From Pseudocolwellia sp049933045 (lineage in GTDB: Bacteria > Pseudomonadota > Gammaproteobacteria > Enterobacterales > Alteromonadaceae): a DNA stretch of 64,000 nucleotides. The position numbers and the translations under genes were made by a program. The DNA lies in assembly GCF_049933045.1 (NCBI RefSeq), contig NZ_CP187926.1:682001-746000 (forward strand), written 5' to 3'. Below, piece by piece: positions 54,017 through 63,059 of this stretch (positions are counted from its first letter, which is position 1; every line of letters begins with the position of its first letter). Under the pieces are notes generated by a model. That model did no database searches. It had not been told where the DNA came from and saw only the letters and a list, made by a program, of their open reading frames with translations.

Positions 54017-54310
54017 TTTTTTACCTAGATATATCGGGTTAATGATATTGATTTATGTGTTAACTATTTAACGTTATAAATATATTTTATCATTAATTTG
54101 GGCTGTAGGGCTAATACCATCTTATAAGTTTTTTCATTTACTTTTTATTGATGTGTATATCAAAGAATTGTTTAAATAGTTTTGAGTGATTTACATCGAA
54201 AGGGAAGTGCAGATAATAAAAAAGGGATACCTTAAGTATCCCTCGCTTTACTTTAACCGTTTACTCACTTGAGCTCGGTCTAAGTGATTTTTATTCAATA
54301 AGTTTAGTGA
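54017..54310. other. Intergenic region dacA-ybeD
   Basis: It holds the dacA terminator (54217-54243) and, near 54264-54287, TCACTT/AAGTGA arms around GAGCTCGG. The rest must contain the ybeD-lipB-lipA promoter. Confidence 0.5.
54217..54243 (-). terminator. Terminator of dacA
   Basis: AGGGATAC pairs with GTATCCCT across a 5-base loop. On the minus strand it is followed by six T residues. Confidence 0.85.
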
Positions 54311-55498
54311 TTAATTAACAAATTGTAATTTAACATAATCCATTAAGCGGCTGAATATGCCACCCTCATTTATCTCTTGTAGCGTAACTAATGGGTATTC
54401 AGCGATGTCTTCACCATTAAGCTGTAAAAATACTTTACCAACAACTTCGCCTTTACTTAATGGCGCTGTAAGCTGCTTACTTAATTCAAAGTTTGCTTCA
54501 AGGTTTTTACGTTGTCCACGTGGAATAGTTATAGGTGTACTTTCTAAAATACCTAAATCCACTTCAGGAACATCACCCATCCATACGCGGTTAGTAACAA
54601 ACTTCTCACCCGCTTCGTAAGGTGTATACGTTTCAAAGAATCTGAAGCCGTAGTTAAGTAATTTTTTACTTTCTACTTTACGTGCTCTTTCACTATCAGT
54701 TCCCATAACAACACTGATTAAACGCATGCCACCTTTAGTTGCTGAAGTTACTAAGCTGTAACCTGCTTGTGAAGTATGACCTGTTTTTAAACCGTCAACA
54801 TTCATACTTTTATCCCACAATAAACTATTACGGTTATATTGTTTGATGTTGTTGTAAGTAAACGATTTTTGTTTATATATTTTATATTCTTCAGGCACAT
54901 CGCGAATAAGTGCTTTAGCTAAAGTTGCCATATCACGAGCCGTTGTTTTATGTTCGTGGCTGTCTAAACCGTGGCTATTTTCAAAATAACTACTGTTCAT
55001 ACCTAACTGTTCAGCATGAGCATTCATTAAGTCTGCAAATGCACTTTCGCTACCAGCTACATGTTCTGCCATTGCAACACAAGCATCGTTACCTGAAGCA
55101 ACAATAATACCTTGGTTTAATAAGCTAACAGAAACTTCTGTACCTACTTCGATAAACATTTTAGATGAATCAGGAAAGTTTTTAGCCCAAGCTAGTTCAC
55201 TAATAGTAACTTTATCTTCATTTTTAATATTACCTGAAGCTAATTCTTTACCGATAATATAACTAGTCATCATTTTAGTTAAACTTGCAGGCGCTAATAA
55301 GCTGTCAGCATTTTCTTCTGCGATAACTTTACCTGTAGTAAAATCAATAAGGATGTGAGCTTTAGCATTCACTGATGGTGGTGCAGGAATAATATTATTT
55401 GCATGTGCTACGGGAATTGCGCTGAGAGATAATGTACCAAGCAGAGTGAAGATTTTTGCGCGTGACGAAAGCAAATTCTTCGTCATAGAGATAAGCAT
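54311..55498 (-). CDS. dacA: D-alanyl-D-alanine carboxypeptidase (PBP5/6 type), DacA
   Basis: About 395 residues from the ATG at 55498, chosen because AGGAACATT precedes it. The frame extends 18 codons further without a ribosome site. A signal peptide (ends VAHA) is followed by the peptidase domain with SxxK in APASLTKMMTSY, SxN in ASGNDACVAMAEH and KTG in DGLKTGHTSQAG. The PBP5 C-terminal beta domain and an amphipathic tail (FSRLMDYVKLQFVN) anchor it to the inner membrane. It trims the terminal D-Ala of peptidoglycan. Confidence 0.95.
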   Translation of the reverse strand: MLISMTKNLLSSRAKIFTLLGTLSLSAIPVAHANNIIPAPPSVNAKAHILIDFTTGKVIAEENADSLLAPASLTKMMTSYIIGKELASGNIKNEDKVTISELAWAKNFPDSSKMFIEVGTEVSVSLLNQGIIVASGNDACVAMAEHVAGSESAFADLMNAHAEQLGMNSSYFENSHGLDSHEHKTTARDMATLAKALIRDVPEEYKIYKQKSFTYNNIKQYNRNSLLWDKSMNVDGLKTGHTSQAGYSLVTSATKGGMRLISVVMGTDSERARKVESKKLLNYGFRFFETYTPYEAGEKFVTNRVWMGDVPEVDLGILESTPITIPRGQRKNLEANFELSKQLTAPLSKGEVVGKVFLQLNGEDIAEYPLVTLQEINEGGIFSRLMDYVKLQFVN

Positions 55499-55666
55499 AA
55501 TGTTCCTATATTTTATTGTTATAAAAGCCAATATTATCCTGCAGTATAGCATTTTTATTTTTGATTGCTATGACAGAACCAATCGGAAGTTGTTACTTTT
55601 CGTGTATTTTAATCAAATAACATCAATGAGAATAATAATTAGCTTTAAAAGGAGGGCGAATATATA

Positions 55667-55718
55667 AATTAGCACTTAAGAGGTAAGAGTTAATATTACT
55701 TTTTAATAAGTGCTAATT
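55667..55718 (-). terminator. Hairpin after rlpA
   Basis: AATTAGCACTTA pairs with TAAGTGCTAATT (12 bp) across a 28-base loop, just beyond the rlpA stop at 55723. It is a plausible end of the upstream operon. Confidence 0.5.
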
Positions 55719-55722
55719 GGAG

Positions 55723-56490
55723 TTATTTTATATAACTTTTGAAGGCTTTTGGGTAACCATCTTGTTTCAGTTTAAGCAAAGCTTCTTCAAGTTTCATTTG
55801 GTTGATGAATGGTCCTAGCTTTACACGATATATATTATTTTCATAAGGTGTAGCAACTTCATATGGATACTTAGTTTTTAAAGTATTCGCTGTTTTATTC
55901 GCAATATGTTGGTGCTGCGTAGCAAACACCTGAATGTAGCCTATAGGGGCTAAATCTGTTTTGATTTCTGTATCGGTATTTATGGCTTCAATAGTAACTA
56001 TCGCTGTGCCTTTTTTAAGCATGTCGAGTTTGAATGCTGCGCTATAAGATAAATCTATAATACGGTTTTCATGAAAAGGTCCACGATCATTTACACGTAC
56101 AATAACTGACTTTTTATTTAAATGATTCGTTACTTTTACATAGGTCGGTAAGGGAAGGTTTTTATGAGCGGCAGTCATGCTGTACATGTCATAAATTTCA
56201 CCATTTGATGTTAAATGACCATGAAATTTATTACCATACCAAGAGGCTATTCCTGTTTGTTTGAAGTTACTTTCAGACGCTAAAACGCTGTAGTCTTTAC
56301 CTCTAACATTATAATCTTTATTACCACCTCGACTGTATGGCTCATCCTTTGGAACTGCATCAACAAGCTCTGATGGCGATGGAGTACGAGTGGGGATGCT
56401 GTCATGTTTTTGTTTATATCGACTTGTATTGGTACTACAAGCACTAATAAATATAATGAATAAAACTAAAAATTTACTATTTTTTATCAC
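55723..56490 (-). CDS. rlpA: RlpA, septal lytic transglycosylase lipoprotein
   Basis: 255 residues. Lipobox ISAC with C18; a double-psi beta-barrel domain (about 80-170: GIASWYGNKFHGHLTSNGE, then RVNDRGPFHENRIIDLSYSA with the catalytic Asp); a C-terminal SPOR domain (about 180-255) that binds denuded glycan at the septum. Follows mrdB by 13 bp. Confidence 0.92.
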   Translation of the reverse strand: MIKNSKFLVLFIIFISACSTNTSRYKQKHDSIPTRTPSPSELVDAVPKDEPYSRGGNKDYNVRGKDYSVLASESNFKQTGIASWYGNKFHGHLTSNGEIYDMYSMTAAHKNLPLPTYVKVTNHLNKKSVIVRVNDRGPFHENRIIDLSYSAAFKLDMLKKGTAIVTIEAINTDTEIKTDLAPIGYIQVFATQHQHIANKTANTLKTKYPYEVATPYENNIYRVKLGPFINQMKLEEALLKLKQDGYPKAFKSYIK

Positions 56491-56503
56491 AACTTACTTC
56501 CTT

Positions 56504-57619
56504 TTATGCATGAACTCGTTTATTCGTACTTATGGCCATTATCATTCCAAAACCAGCCATTAAGGTTACCATGGATGTGCCGCCATAACTGACTAAAGGT
56601 AAAGGCACACCAACTACAGGTAACAAACCTGACACCATGCCTATGTTAACAAACACATAAACAAAAAAGGTCAGGGTTAAGCTACCAGCTAATAACTTTG
56701 TAAATGCTTGCTGAGCATTAATAGCTATGTATAGACCACGTATTACTATAGCTAAATACACGGCAAATAAAATAGATACACCAATTAAACCAAACTCTTC
56801 ACTGAAAACAGCAAAAATAAAATCTGTGTGTCGTTCAGGTAAAAATTCAAGCTGAGACTGTGTTCCTTGTAGCCAGCCTTTACCGTGAATACCACCAGAA
56901 CCTATGGCGATTTTGGATTGTATAATATGATACCCCGAGCCTAAAGGATCTTGCTCTGGATTTAAGAAAGTAAGTACACGTTGCTTTTGATAATCTTGCA
57001 TCAAGAAAAACCATAATATAGGAGCAAATGCGGAGGCTAAACCTACACAAACACCTATTAGTCTTAAGCTTGCTCCTGCTAAAAATATAACAAATATTCC
57101 CGAGCTTGCAATAAGTAAAGAGGTACCTAAATCAGGTTGTTTCGCGATAAGTAATGTGGGTAATAAAACTAAGATAAAGGCGATAACGATATGGGATATT
57201 TTTGCAGGTAAGTCGTATTGACTCAAGAACCAAGCAATAGTAATAGGCACTACAAGTTTCATAATCTCAGACGGTTGGAACTTCATAAAACCTAAATCTA
57301 ACCAACGTTGAGCACCTTTACCAATATGTCCAAAAAGTAGGACACAGACGAGTAGCAATAACCCGACTATGAACATAGCAACAGCCCACTTTTGATAAGC
57401 CATAGGAGGAATCTGTGCAACAATAAACATCACAACTAAAGCTATGCCTAAACGAATTGATTGTCTAATAACAATGCCGAACTCTTGTCCACCAGCACTA
57501 TAAACAACAAAAAGACCCAAAACCATTAGGCTTAAAATACCCAATAGTAGAGGAATATCTATATGTATTCGTTGGAGGATAGTACGTTGTTTTTGATGAT
57601 CTTGGCCTGAAGTTCTCAC
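56504..57619 (-). CDS. mrdB: RodA (MrdB) peptidoglycan polymerase
   Basis: 371 residues, ten spans, SEDS family. It starts with GTG, whose G is shared with the mrdA stop TAG. Signatures: WLDLGFMKFQPSEIMKLVVP (about 108-127), FLPERHTDFIFAVFSEEFG (about 257-275) and GMVSGLLPVVGVPLPLVSYG. It polymerises glycan strands for side-wall growth with PBP2. Confidence 0.96.
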   Translation of the reverse strand: MRTSGQDHQKQRTILQRIHIDIPLLLGILSLMVLGLFVVYSAGGQEFGIVIRQSIRLGIALVVMFIVAQIPPMAYQKWAVAMFIVGLLLLVCVLLFGHIGKGAQRWLDLGFMKFQPSEIMKLVVPITIAWFLSQYDLPAKISHIVIAFILVLLPTLLIAKQPDLGTSLLIASSGIFVIFLAGASLRLIGVCVGLASAFAPILWFFLMQDYQKQRVLTFLNPEQDPLGSGYHIIQSKIAIGSGGIHGKGWLQGTQSQLEFLPERHTDFIFAVFSEEFGLIGVSILFAVYLAIVIRGLYIAINAQQAFTKLLAGSLTLTFFVYVFVNIGMVSGLLPVVGVPLPLVSYGGTSMVTLMAGFGMIMAISTNKRVHA

Positions 57620-59592
57620 TAATTTACGCTCAGATATTTTTCACCATATACATTTTTATGGTGTGGGTGAAGACTTGGATCTTTACTAATAATAACTCTA
57701 TCACCAAAGTATTGATCCATTATTTGTCGAGCAACAGGTGCAGCGTTACTCGCACCGCCACCTTTAGCAACGTTTTCTATTGCTACAGCAACAACAATCT
57801 CAGGTGCTTCGTAAGGAGCAAATGCAATAAACATCGCATTATCACGCTGATTTTCGCTGGTGGTTGAAGCATCGTATTTTTCATCTTGCTTGATGTTGGC
57901 TACTTGCGCTGACCCCGTTTTACCTGCTGCATCGTAAGCACTCCCTTTAAAGGCGTTATAGCCTGTAGCACCTAGTTTTTGTACTGTATTGTGTAAACCA
58001 TCGAGAACATAATCCCAGTTTTTAGGTTCATTTATTATGATAGGGGGTTTATCTTCATAAACTACATCTGTAGTGACAATAGAGGTTTCTATTTTTTCAT
58101 CGATTACAGTGTTTATAGTTTCAGTGGTCGACTTTAATAAATGAGGTATTCTAATTTCGCCTTTATTAACAAGAATACTGATTGAATTAACCAGTTGAAT
58201 CGGAGTTACTGTCCAATAACTTTGTCCTATGCCAACAGACAAGGTTTCACCCGTATACCACTGTTTATTGTAACGAGCGCGCTTCCATTCTACGCTAGGC
58301 ATAGTTCCGCTGCGCTCTTCATGTATATCGATACCGCTGTATTCACCAAAACCAAATTTTTCCATCATGTTACTGATGCGTGTTATGCCTAACTTAAATG
58401 CGAGGTCATAATAATAAATATTACATGATTGCTCTAATGATTTGGTTAAGTTAACCATGCCATGTCCCCATTTCTTCCAATCACGTCTTTTGGTATCAAT
58501 GCCTTTTAGTTGATAAAAACCAGGATCGTAAATTTCAAATTCAGGGGTGATCACTTTTTCTTCTAAACCTGTTAAAGCTAATAAAGGTTTAATGGTTGAC
58601 GCTGGGGGAAATAAACCTTGAGTACTTCGGTTGATAAAAGGTAAGTCTTTAGAGTTTCTTAATTTATTGTAGTTTTTAGTACTAATACCATGAACAAACA
58701 AGTTGCCGTCATAACTTGGGTTTGAGTACATAGCGAGTATTTCACCACTGCGCGGATCCATAACAACGACTGAACCTCTGTTACCTGATAAAGCACGTTT
58801 GGCTATCATTTGTAATTCAATATCTAAGCTTAATGTTAGATCTTTTCCAGGTACGGGAGGAGTAAAGCTCAGGGTTCTTATAATTCGACCTTGGTTATTG
58901 ATCTCAACTTCTTGATGGCCAATAGAACCATGAAGTATTTCTTCGTAATATTTTTCTAAACCTAACTTACCGATATTACGTGTTGCTTTGTAGTTGTCGG
59001 CTATATCTTTATCTTCAAGTTTTATGTTATCTCGTTGATTAATACGTGCAACATAACCTACTGAATGCGTAGTTAGATCAGCAAAAGGGTAATAACGCTT
59101 TAAGCGAGCATCAATAAAGAAACCAGGGTATTTGTGTTGATGCACAGAAAAAATGGCAACTTGTTGGTCGCTTAATCTTGAATGTATTTCAATAGGTTTG
59201 AATCGACGTTTACTGCGAAGAGATTTAAGCACTTTTTCTTGCTTTTCTTCACTTATATCTAATAAAGCACTAATTTCTAATAGTTGCTCTTTAATATCCT
59301 CAACATCTTCAGGAATCACTTCTAAGCTATAAATAGGTTTGTTTTCAGCTAAAAGCACACCGTTTCTGTCGTATATTAGTCCACGGTTGGGTGCTACAGG
59401 AAGTACTTTTATACGGTTTGAATTCGATTTGGTTTTATACTTATCGTAAGACTCTACTTCTAAGTTATAGATATTGTTGAATAAAACCAACACCATAACG
59501 ATTACACCGATAAAAGCGATTAATACTCTTCGAGCAAATAAGTTAGCTTCTGCAGTATGATTTTTTATAGATATGCGTTTACGTGGTGACAC
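57619..59592 (-). CDS. mrdA: Penicillin-binding protein 2 (MrdA)
   Basis: 657 residues. One N-terminal span (about 21-42), the pedestal domain (VAPNRGLIYDRNGVLLAENK), and the transpeptidase with SxxK at S331 (PPASTIKPL), SxN in QSCNIYYYDLA and KTG in AAGKTGSAQV. It crosslinks peptidoglycan in the elongasome with RodA. Starts 5 bp after rlmH. Confidence 0.96.
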   Translation of the reverse strand: MSPRKRISIKNHTAEANLFARRVLIAFIGVIVMVLVLFNNIYNLEVESYDKYKTKSNSNRIKVLPVAPNRGLIYDRNGVLLAENKPIYSLEVIPEDVEDIKEQLLEISALLDISEEKQEKVLKSLRSKRRFKPIEIHSRLSDQQVAIFSVHQHKYPGFFIDARLKRYYPFADLTTHSVGYVARINQRDNIKLEDKDIADNYKATRNIGKLGLEKYYEEILHGSIGHQEVEINNQGRIIRTLSFTPPVPGKDLTLSLDIELQMIAKRALSGNRGSVVVMDPRSGEILAMYSNPSYDGNLFVHGISTKNYNKLRNSKDLPFINRSTQGLFPPASTIKPLLALTGLEEKVITPEFEIYDPGFYQLKGIDTKRRDWKKWGHGMVNLTKSLEQSCNIYYYDLAFKLGITRISNMMEKFGFGEYSGIDIHEERSGTMPSVEWKRARYNKQWYTGETLSVGIGQSYWTVTPIQLVNSISILVNKGEIRIPHLLKSTTETINTVIDEKIETSIVTTDVVYEDKPPIIINEPKNWDYVLDGLHNTVQKLGATGYNAFKGSAYDAAGKTGSAQVANIKQDEKYDASTTSENQRDNAMFIAFAPYEAPEIVVAVAIENVAKGGGASNAAPVARQIMDQYFGDRVIISKDPSLHPHHKNVYGEKYLSVN

Positions 59593-59597
59593 CGTTG

Positions 59598-60068
59598 TTA
59601 TTCTCTGTGGTATGGATGATTGTTATTAATGCTCCACGCACGGTATAAACTTTCAGCAACCACTATTCTTACCATAGGATGAGGTAGAGTAAGAGGAGAT
59701 AAAGACCATTTCTGTTCAGATGCCTGAATACAAGCAGGTGCTAACCCTTCAGGTCCACCCACAAGTAATGCAACATCACGGCTGTCATGATGCCAACGCT
59801 CAAGTTGTTGAGCTAATTGAGGAGTTGTCCAAGGCTTGCCCTCTACTTCAAGGGTAACAATTCTGTTGCCTTTGGGGATAGCAGCTAAAGTAAGCTCACC
59901 TTCTTTTTCTAGGATTCGAGAAATGTCTGCGTTTTTCCCTCTTTTTCCAGGAGAAATTTCAACTAAGTGAAATGACATATCACGAGGGAATCTTCGACAA
60001 TATTCGTTGAATCCTTCTGTGACCCACGATGGCATTTTGTTGCCTACCGCATAAAGGGTAATACGCAT
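59598..60068 (-). CDS. rlmH: 23S rRNA pseudouridine1915 N3-methyltransferase RlmH
   Basis: 156 residues, SPOUT methyltransferase. LLVGGPEGLAPA (SAM-binding knot) and the ending RAWSINNNHPYHRE, with SLSPLTLPHPMVRIVVAE, are family signatures. It follows rsfS by 11 bp. Confidence 0.96.
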   Translation of the reverse strand: MRITLYAVGNKMPSWVTEGFNEYCRRFPRDMSFHLVEISPGKRGKNADISRILEKEGELTLAAIPKGNRIVTLEVEGKPWTTPQLAQQLERWHHDSRDVALLVGGPEGLAPACIQASEQKWSLSPLTLPHPMVRIVVAESLYRAWSINNNHPYHRE

Positions 60069-60079
60069 AATTGACTATA

Positions 60080-60397
60080 TTATTCCCATAATTGTTCTAG
60101 TTGATATAAGTCGCGAGTCGACTCTGTCATTACGTGAACAATAATTTCGCCTAAATCAACAAGAGCCCATTCGCCTACATCATTACCTTCGATGCCTAAA
60201 GGTTCTAAACCTTCAGCTCTACATTCCATAGCAACTGATTGAGCAATTGATTTAACATGTCTGTTTGAGTTGCCTGAACATACGATCATGTAATCAGCAA
60301 AGCTTGATTTTTTTGAAATATCTAAAACAGTAATATCTCGGCCTTTCATGTCTTCTAATTTTTCAATAACAAAGGCTTTAAGTGCAGTATTTTCCAA
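60080..60397 (-). CDS. rsfS: Ribosomal silencing factor RsfS
   Basis: 105 residues. DITVLDISKKSSFADYMIVCSGNSNRHVKS, split by its motifs, and GNDVGEWALVDLGEIIVHVM are typical of RsfS/DUF143, which binds L14 and blocks subunit joining in starved cells. Confidence 0.95.
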   Translation of the reverse strand: MENTALKAFVIEKLEDMKGRDITVLDISKKSSFADYMIVCSGNSNRHVKSIAQSVAMECRAEGLEPLGIEGNDVGEWALVDLGEIIVHVMTESTRDLYQLEQLWE

Positions 60398-60567
60398 CGT
60401 GGGTTCTCTATGATTTAATTAATGAGCTATATAATATCACTTTTTAATTCTGAGGTAACCTTGCATTTAACTTCAATCGCAAGCTTAAGTGATATTTAAT
60501 CAACACTATGGTTATTTTAGTGCTTGATATAGGTTATTTAACTCGAAATATAAGCGCAAAAAATATA

Positions 60568-61332
60568 TCAGATGTTGTTGTATAAGGTATTATTTTTAAT
60601 GTATTTAATTATGTCAGAAGTTAACCATTGCGAGCAGTCAACTTGATTAGATATATGATGACGTATTTCGGTGGAAGAAATATCAAGTTCTTCAGTATTA
60701 TGTAAAAAAATGAGGCCTGAATCTTTTCCTATAAAAGTATTTTCTTTGATAGGAGCTTTATTGATATTGGCGCTATTGATAGAAACAACATTGATAGGGA
60801 GTTCGTCAGCACTAAATGTTTGTGTTTGCAAATCACTCATCGAACTTTGGTATTTATTCAGTAGGGCTTTAGTTTCGGCATTAATGGATGATAAATCATA
60901 TCCAGGTCGAGTGTTTACAATTAAATTGCACTTTTCGAGAATATTTTCCCATAAATACCAGCGAGTGAAATTCAATAAAGAATCCATTCCCATAATAAAA
61001 AAAAGTTCACTATTAGGATACTCAACTTTTATTTCATTAATGGTATCTAATGTATATGACAGACTAGTGCGTTTGGTTTCTCTAGTATCTAACTCAAAAC
61101 CTTGTTCATCAGCACAGGCAAGTTCAACCATATTAACTCTATGAGTCGTAGAGGCATTTGTACCTAATTTATGCGGTGGTTTGTGAGCGGGAATAACAAG
61201 CACTTTATCCAGTTTAAATTTAGCAAAAACTTGTTTGGCTGGTTCTATATGACCTTTATGAATAGGGTCGAAAGTCCCGCCTAAAATACCAATACGAAGT
61301 TTTTTACCAGAACTGACATGTTCACTAGTCAT
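60568..61332 (-). CDS. nadD: Nicotinate-nucleotide adenylyltransferase NadD
   Basis: 254 residues, somewhat longer than usual because of an insert near 170-210. The nucleotidyltransferase motif GILGGTFDPIHKGHIEP is at about 15-31, with LFIMGMDSLLNFTRWY in the middle and ISSTEIRHHI near the end. It makes NaAD in NAD synthesis. The start overlaps the holA stop by one base. Confidence 0.93.
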   Translation of the reverse strand: MTSEHVSSGKKLRIGILGGTFDPIHKGHIEPAKQVFAKFKLDKVLVIPAHKPPHKLGTNASTTHRVNMVELACADEQGFELDTRETKRTSLSYTLDTINEIKVEYPNSELFFIMGMDSLLNFTRWYLWENILEKCNLIVNTRPGYDLSSINAETKALLNKYQSSMSDLQTQTFSADELPINVVSINSANINKAPIKENTFIGKDSGLIFLHNTEELDISSTEIRHHISNQVDCSQWLTSDIIKYIKNNTLYNNI

Positions 61333-62375
61333 TAACTATATTCGTAATCTAACGGCAGGGTAGAGGTTGTTTGTCCGTGATATAACGTAATACATATATC
61401 AGAGAGGAGAATGTAAGGGTTAAAATCACTCGATGTTTTACTGATCAAATCAACTTCAGCTAAACGACTTAAACCATGAGACAAATTAGCATAAGTCATA
61501 TTATTTAAAGCGTGTTGATAAAGCGGCTTTTTCTTTTCCCAAATACGATAAGACTTATATAAATCGTTAATTGATTCACCTTGCTTGAGCTTTTCTTGCA
61601 TTTCAATTAGTTGAGATATTTCTTTATGTAAAAACCAAACTAATTGACCTATAGGTGCACCCTCATGTTGTAGCTGATCAAGAATAGCGACGCATTTTTT
61701 TAGGTCACCTTTTAATAAAGTATCGACAACTTGGAAAGGATTAAATTTCGCTTGGTTAATAATGATCTTTTCAGCATCTTGAATGGTGACCTGATTTTGA
61801 CCAAATAAAATAGATAGTTTTTGCAGCTCTTGATCTAAAGCCAATAAATTACCTTCAAATAACTCAATCATTAAAGGAATAACATCAGGATGGATATTGA
61901 GTTTAAGTTTATTAATTTGACGGTTAAGCCATTGATTAAGCTGTTTACCTTCTATGTCGTAAATAGGTAAAAAACAACCTAAATCTTCTAAGGTTTTAAA
62001 CCACTTTTTTTTCTGTTGAGCTGCATCAAGTTTTGGACCATGGATAAGGAGAACCACATCATGATGAAGCTGTTCACTTAAGGCGAGCAATGTTTTGCCT
62101 GCAGCTTCGTTAACTTTACCTGAGAGTATTTCAACTTCAATAATACGCTGACTAGAGAAAAGGCTCATTGATTGATATTCATGAACCACATTCGACCAAT
62201 CAAACTTATCATCGGCCGTAAAACGTATAACTTCGTCAAAACCTTGCTGTAAATAGCTACTTTTTATCGTAGCTAAGCTATCATTTTTTTGCCATGGCTC
62301 ATCACCAAAAACTAACCAAATAGGCTTGAAGCTTTGGTTAAGTGTAGATGACAAATTGTTATGATAAATACGCAT
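61332..62375 (-). CDS. holA: DNA polymerase III subunit delta, HolA
   Basis: 347 residues. The N-terminal part has PIWLVFGDEPWQKNDSLATI (the usual LVxGDEPLL opening), the middle has GNLLALDQELQKLSILFG, and NPFQVVDTLLKGDLKKCVAIL follows. It is the wrench subunit of the clamp loader. Gene order lptE-holA-nadD is standard. Confidence 0.94.
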   Translation of the reverse strand: MRIYHNNLSSTLNQSFKPIWLVFGDEPWQKNDSLATIKSSYLQQGFDEVIRFTADDKFDWSNVVHEYQSMSLFSSQRIIEVEILSGKVNEAAGKTLLALSEQLHHDVVLLIHGPKLDAAQQKKKWFKTLEDLGCFLPIYDIEGKQLNQWLNRQINKLKLNIHPDVIPLMIELFEGNLLALDQELQKLSILFGQNQVTIQDAEKIIINQAKFNPFQVVDTLLKGDLKKCVAILDQLQHEGAPIGQLVWFLHKEISQLIEMQEKLKQGESINDLYKSYRIWEKKKPLYQHALNNMTYANLSHGLSRLAEVDLISKTSSDFNPYILLSDICITLYHGQTTSTLPLDYEYS

Positions 62376-62459
62376 ATAATAAATAGCTTATGGTTTAGTT
62401 TTTAGAGTAAATATTTAAGTTTAGCTTCGAGTTATGTAATCAATATATTAAAAATAATA

Positions 62460-62969
62460 TTATATTTTTAAGCTGGCTAAGTTTCGTAATATTCTATCCG
62501 CCGCTTTTTTACGCATCTCACTTAACATTAATGTTAATTCACGACTTTTCGCTAGCGCTAAATTTGGATCATCTTGATAATCTTTGTCGAGTTCAACTTC
62601 ATAAGTTCTAATGTCTTCATTACTAAAGATTAACTGATACTTTACCGAATAAATTAATTCATATTCAGCTACTTGACCATTAGGGAATACTGAAAGAGTT
62701 CTTCTATCTAAGCTATCTTTTAGGATATGTAACTCAGGTGTATCTACTGTTAATTTAGGCGTAATGTTAATTTTATTTAGAACTAAATGCTGCTTAACTA
62801 AACGTGTTAGCTCACCGTGTTGATCGACAGAGCTTACATGTATATTTTGTAATTGCGGCGAAAGTAGGTAATCACCACGTAAATGAAATCCACAACCTTG
62901 AATTAGGCCAAATGTTAAAATAAAGCCTAACCATAAAGTAGAGCGTTTTGCTTTAACGTTTATTTTCAA
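62460..62969 (-). CDS. lptE: LPS-assembly lipoprotein LptE
   Basis: 169 residues. Lipobox IQGC with C26 followed by GFHLRGDYLLSPQLQNI, the LptE/RlpB hallmark; then an alpha/beta fold with the helix LMLSEMRKKAADRILRNLAS. It plugs the LptD barrel in the outer membrane. Confidence 0.94.
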   Translation of the reverse strand: MKINVKAKRSTLWLGFILTFGLIQGCGFHLRGDYLLSPQLQNIHVSSVDQHGELTRLVKQHLVLNKINITPKLTVDTPELHILKDSLDRRTLSVFPNGQVAEYELIYSVKYQLIFSNEDIRTYEVELDKDYQDDPNLALAKSRELTLMLSEMRKKAADRILRNLASLKI

Positions 62970-63007
62970 TGTTATATTTCTCTTATGTTAATGACTTAAA
63001 TTGAGAA

Positions 63008-63030
63008 GGGTAGAAATAAGATTTCTACCC
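63008..63030 (-). terminator. Hairpin between leuS and lptE
   Basis: GGGTAGAAAT pairs with ATTTCTACCC across a 3-base loop. On the minus strand only TTCTCAATTT follows, so it may attenuate rather than end transcription into lptE. Confidence 0.55.
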
Positions 63031-63059
63031 TTGTGTACTTATTTGCTTAAATGCATGCT

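Noticed and set aside
54264..54287. TCACTT/AAGTGA arms around GAGCTCGG, similar to the core of the 42.7-kb element
   Set aside because: Only nine bases are shared and the outer TAACCTGA part is absent; likely chance.
55499..55552. Longer start of DacA
   Set aside because: The ATG at 55498 has a good ribosome site and a proper signal peptide; the extension has neither.
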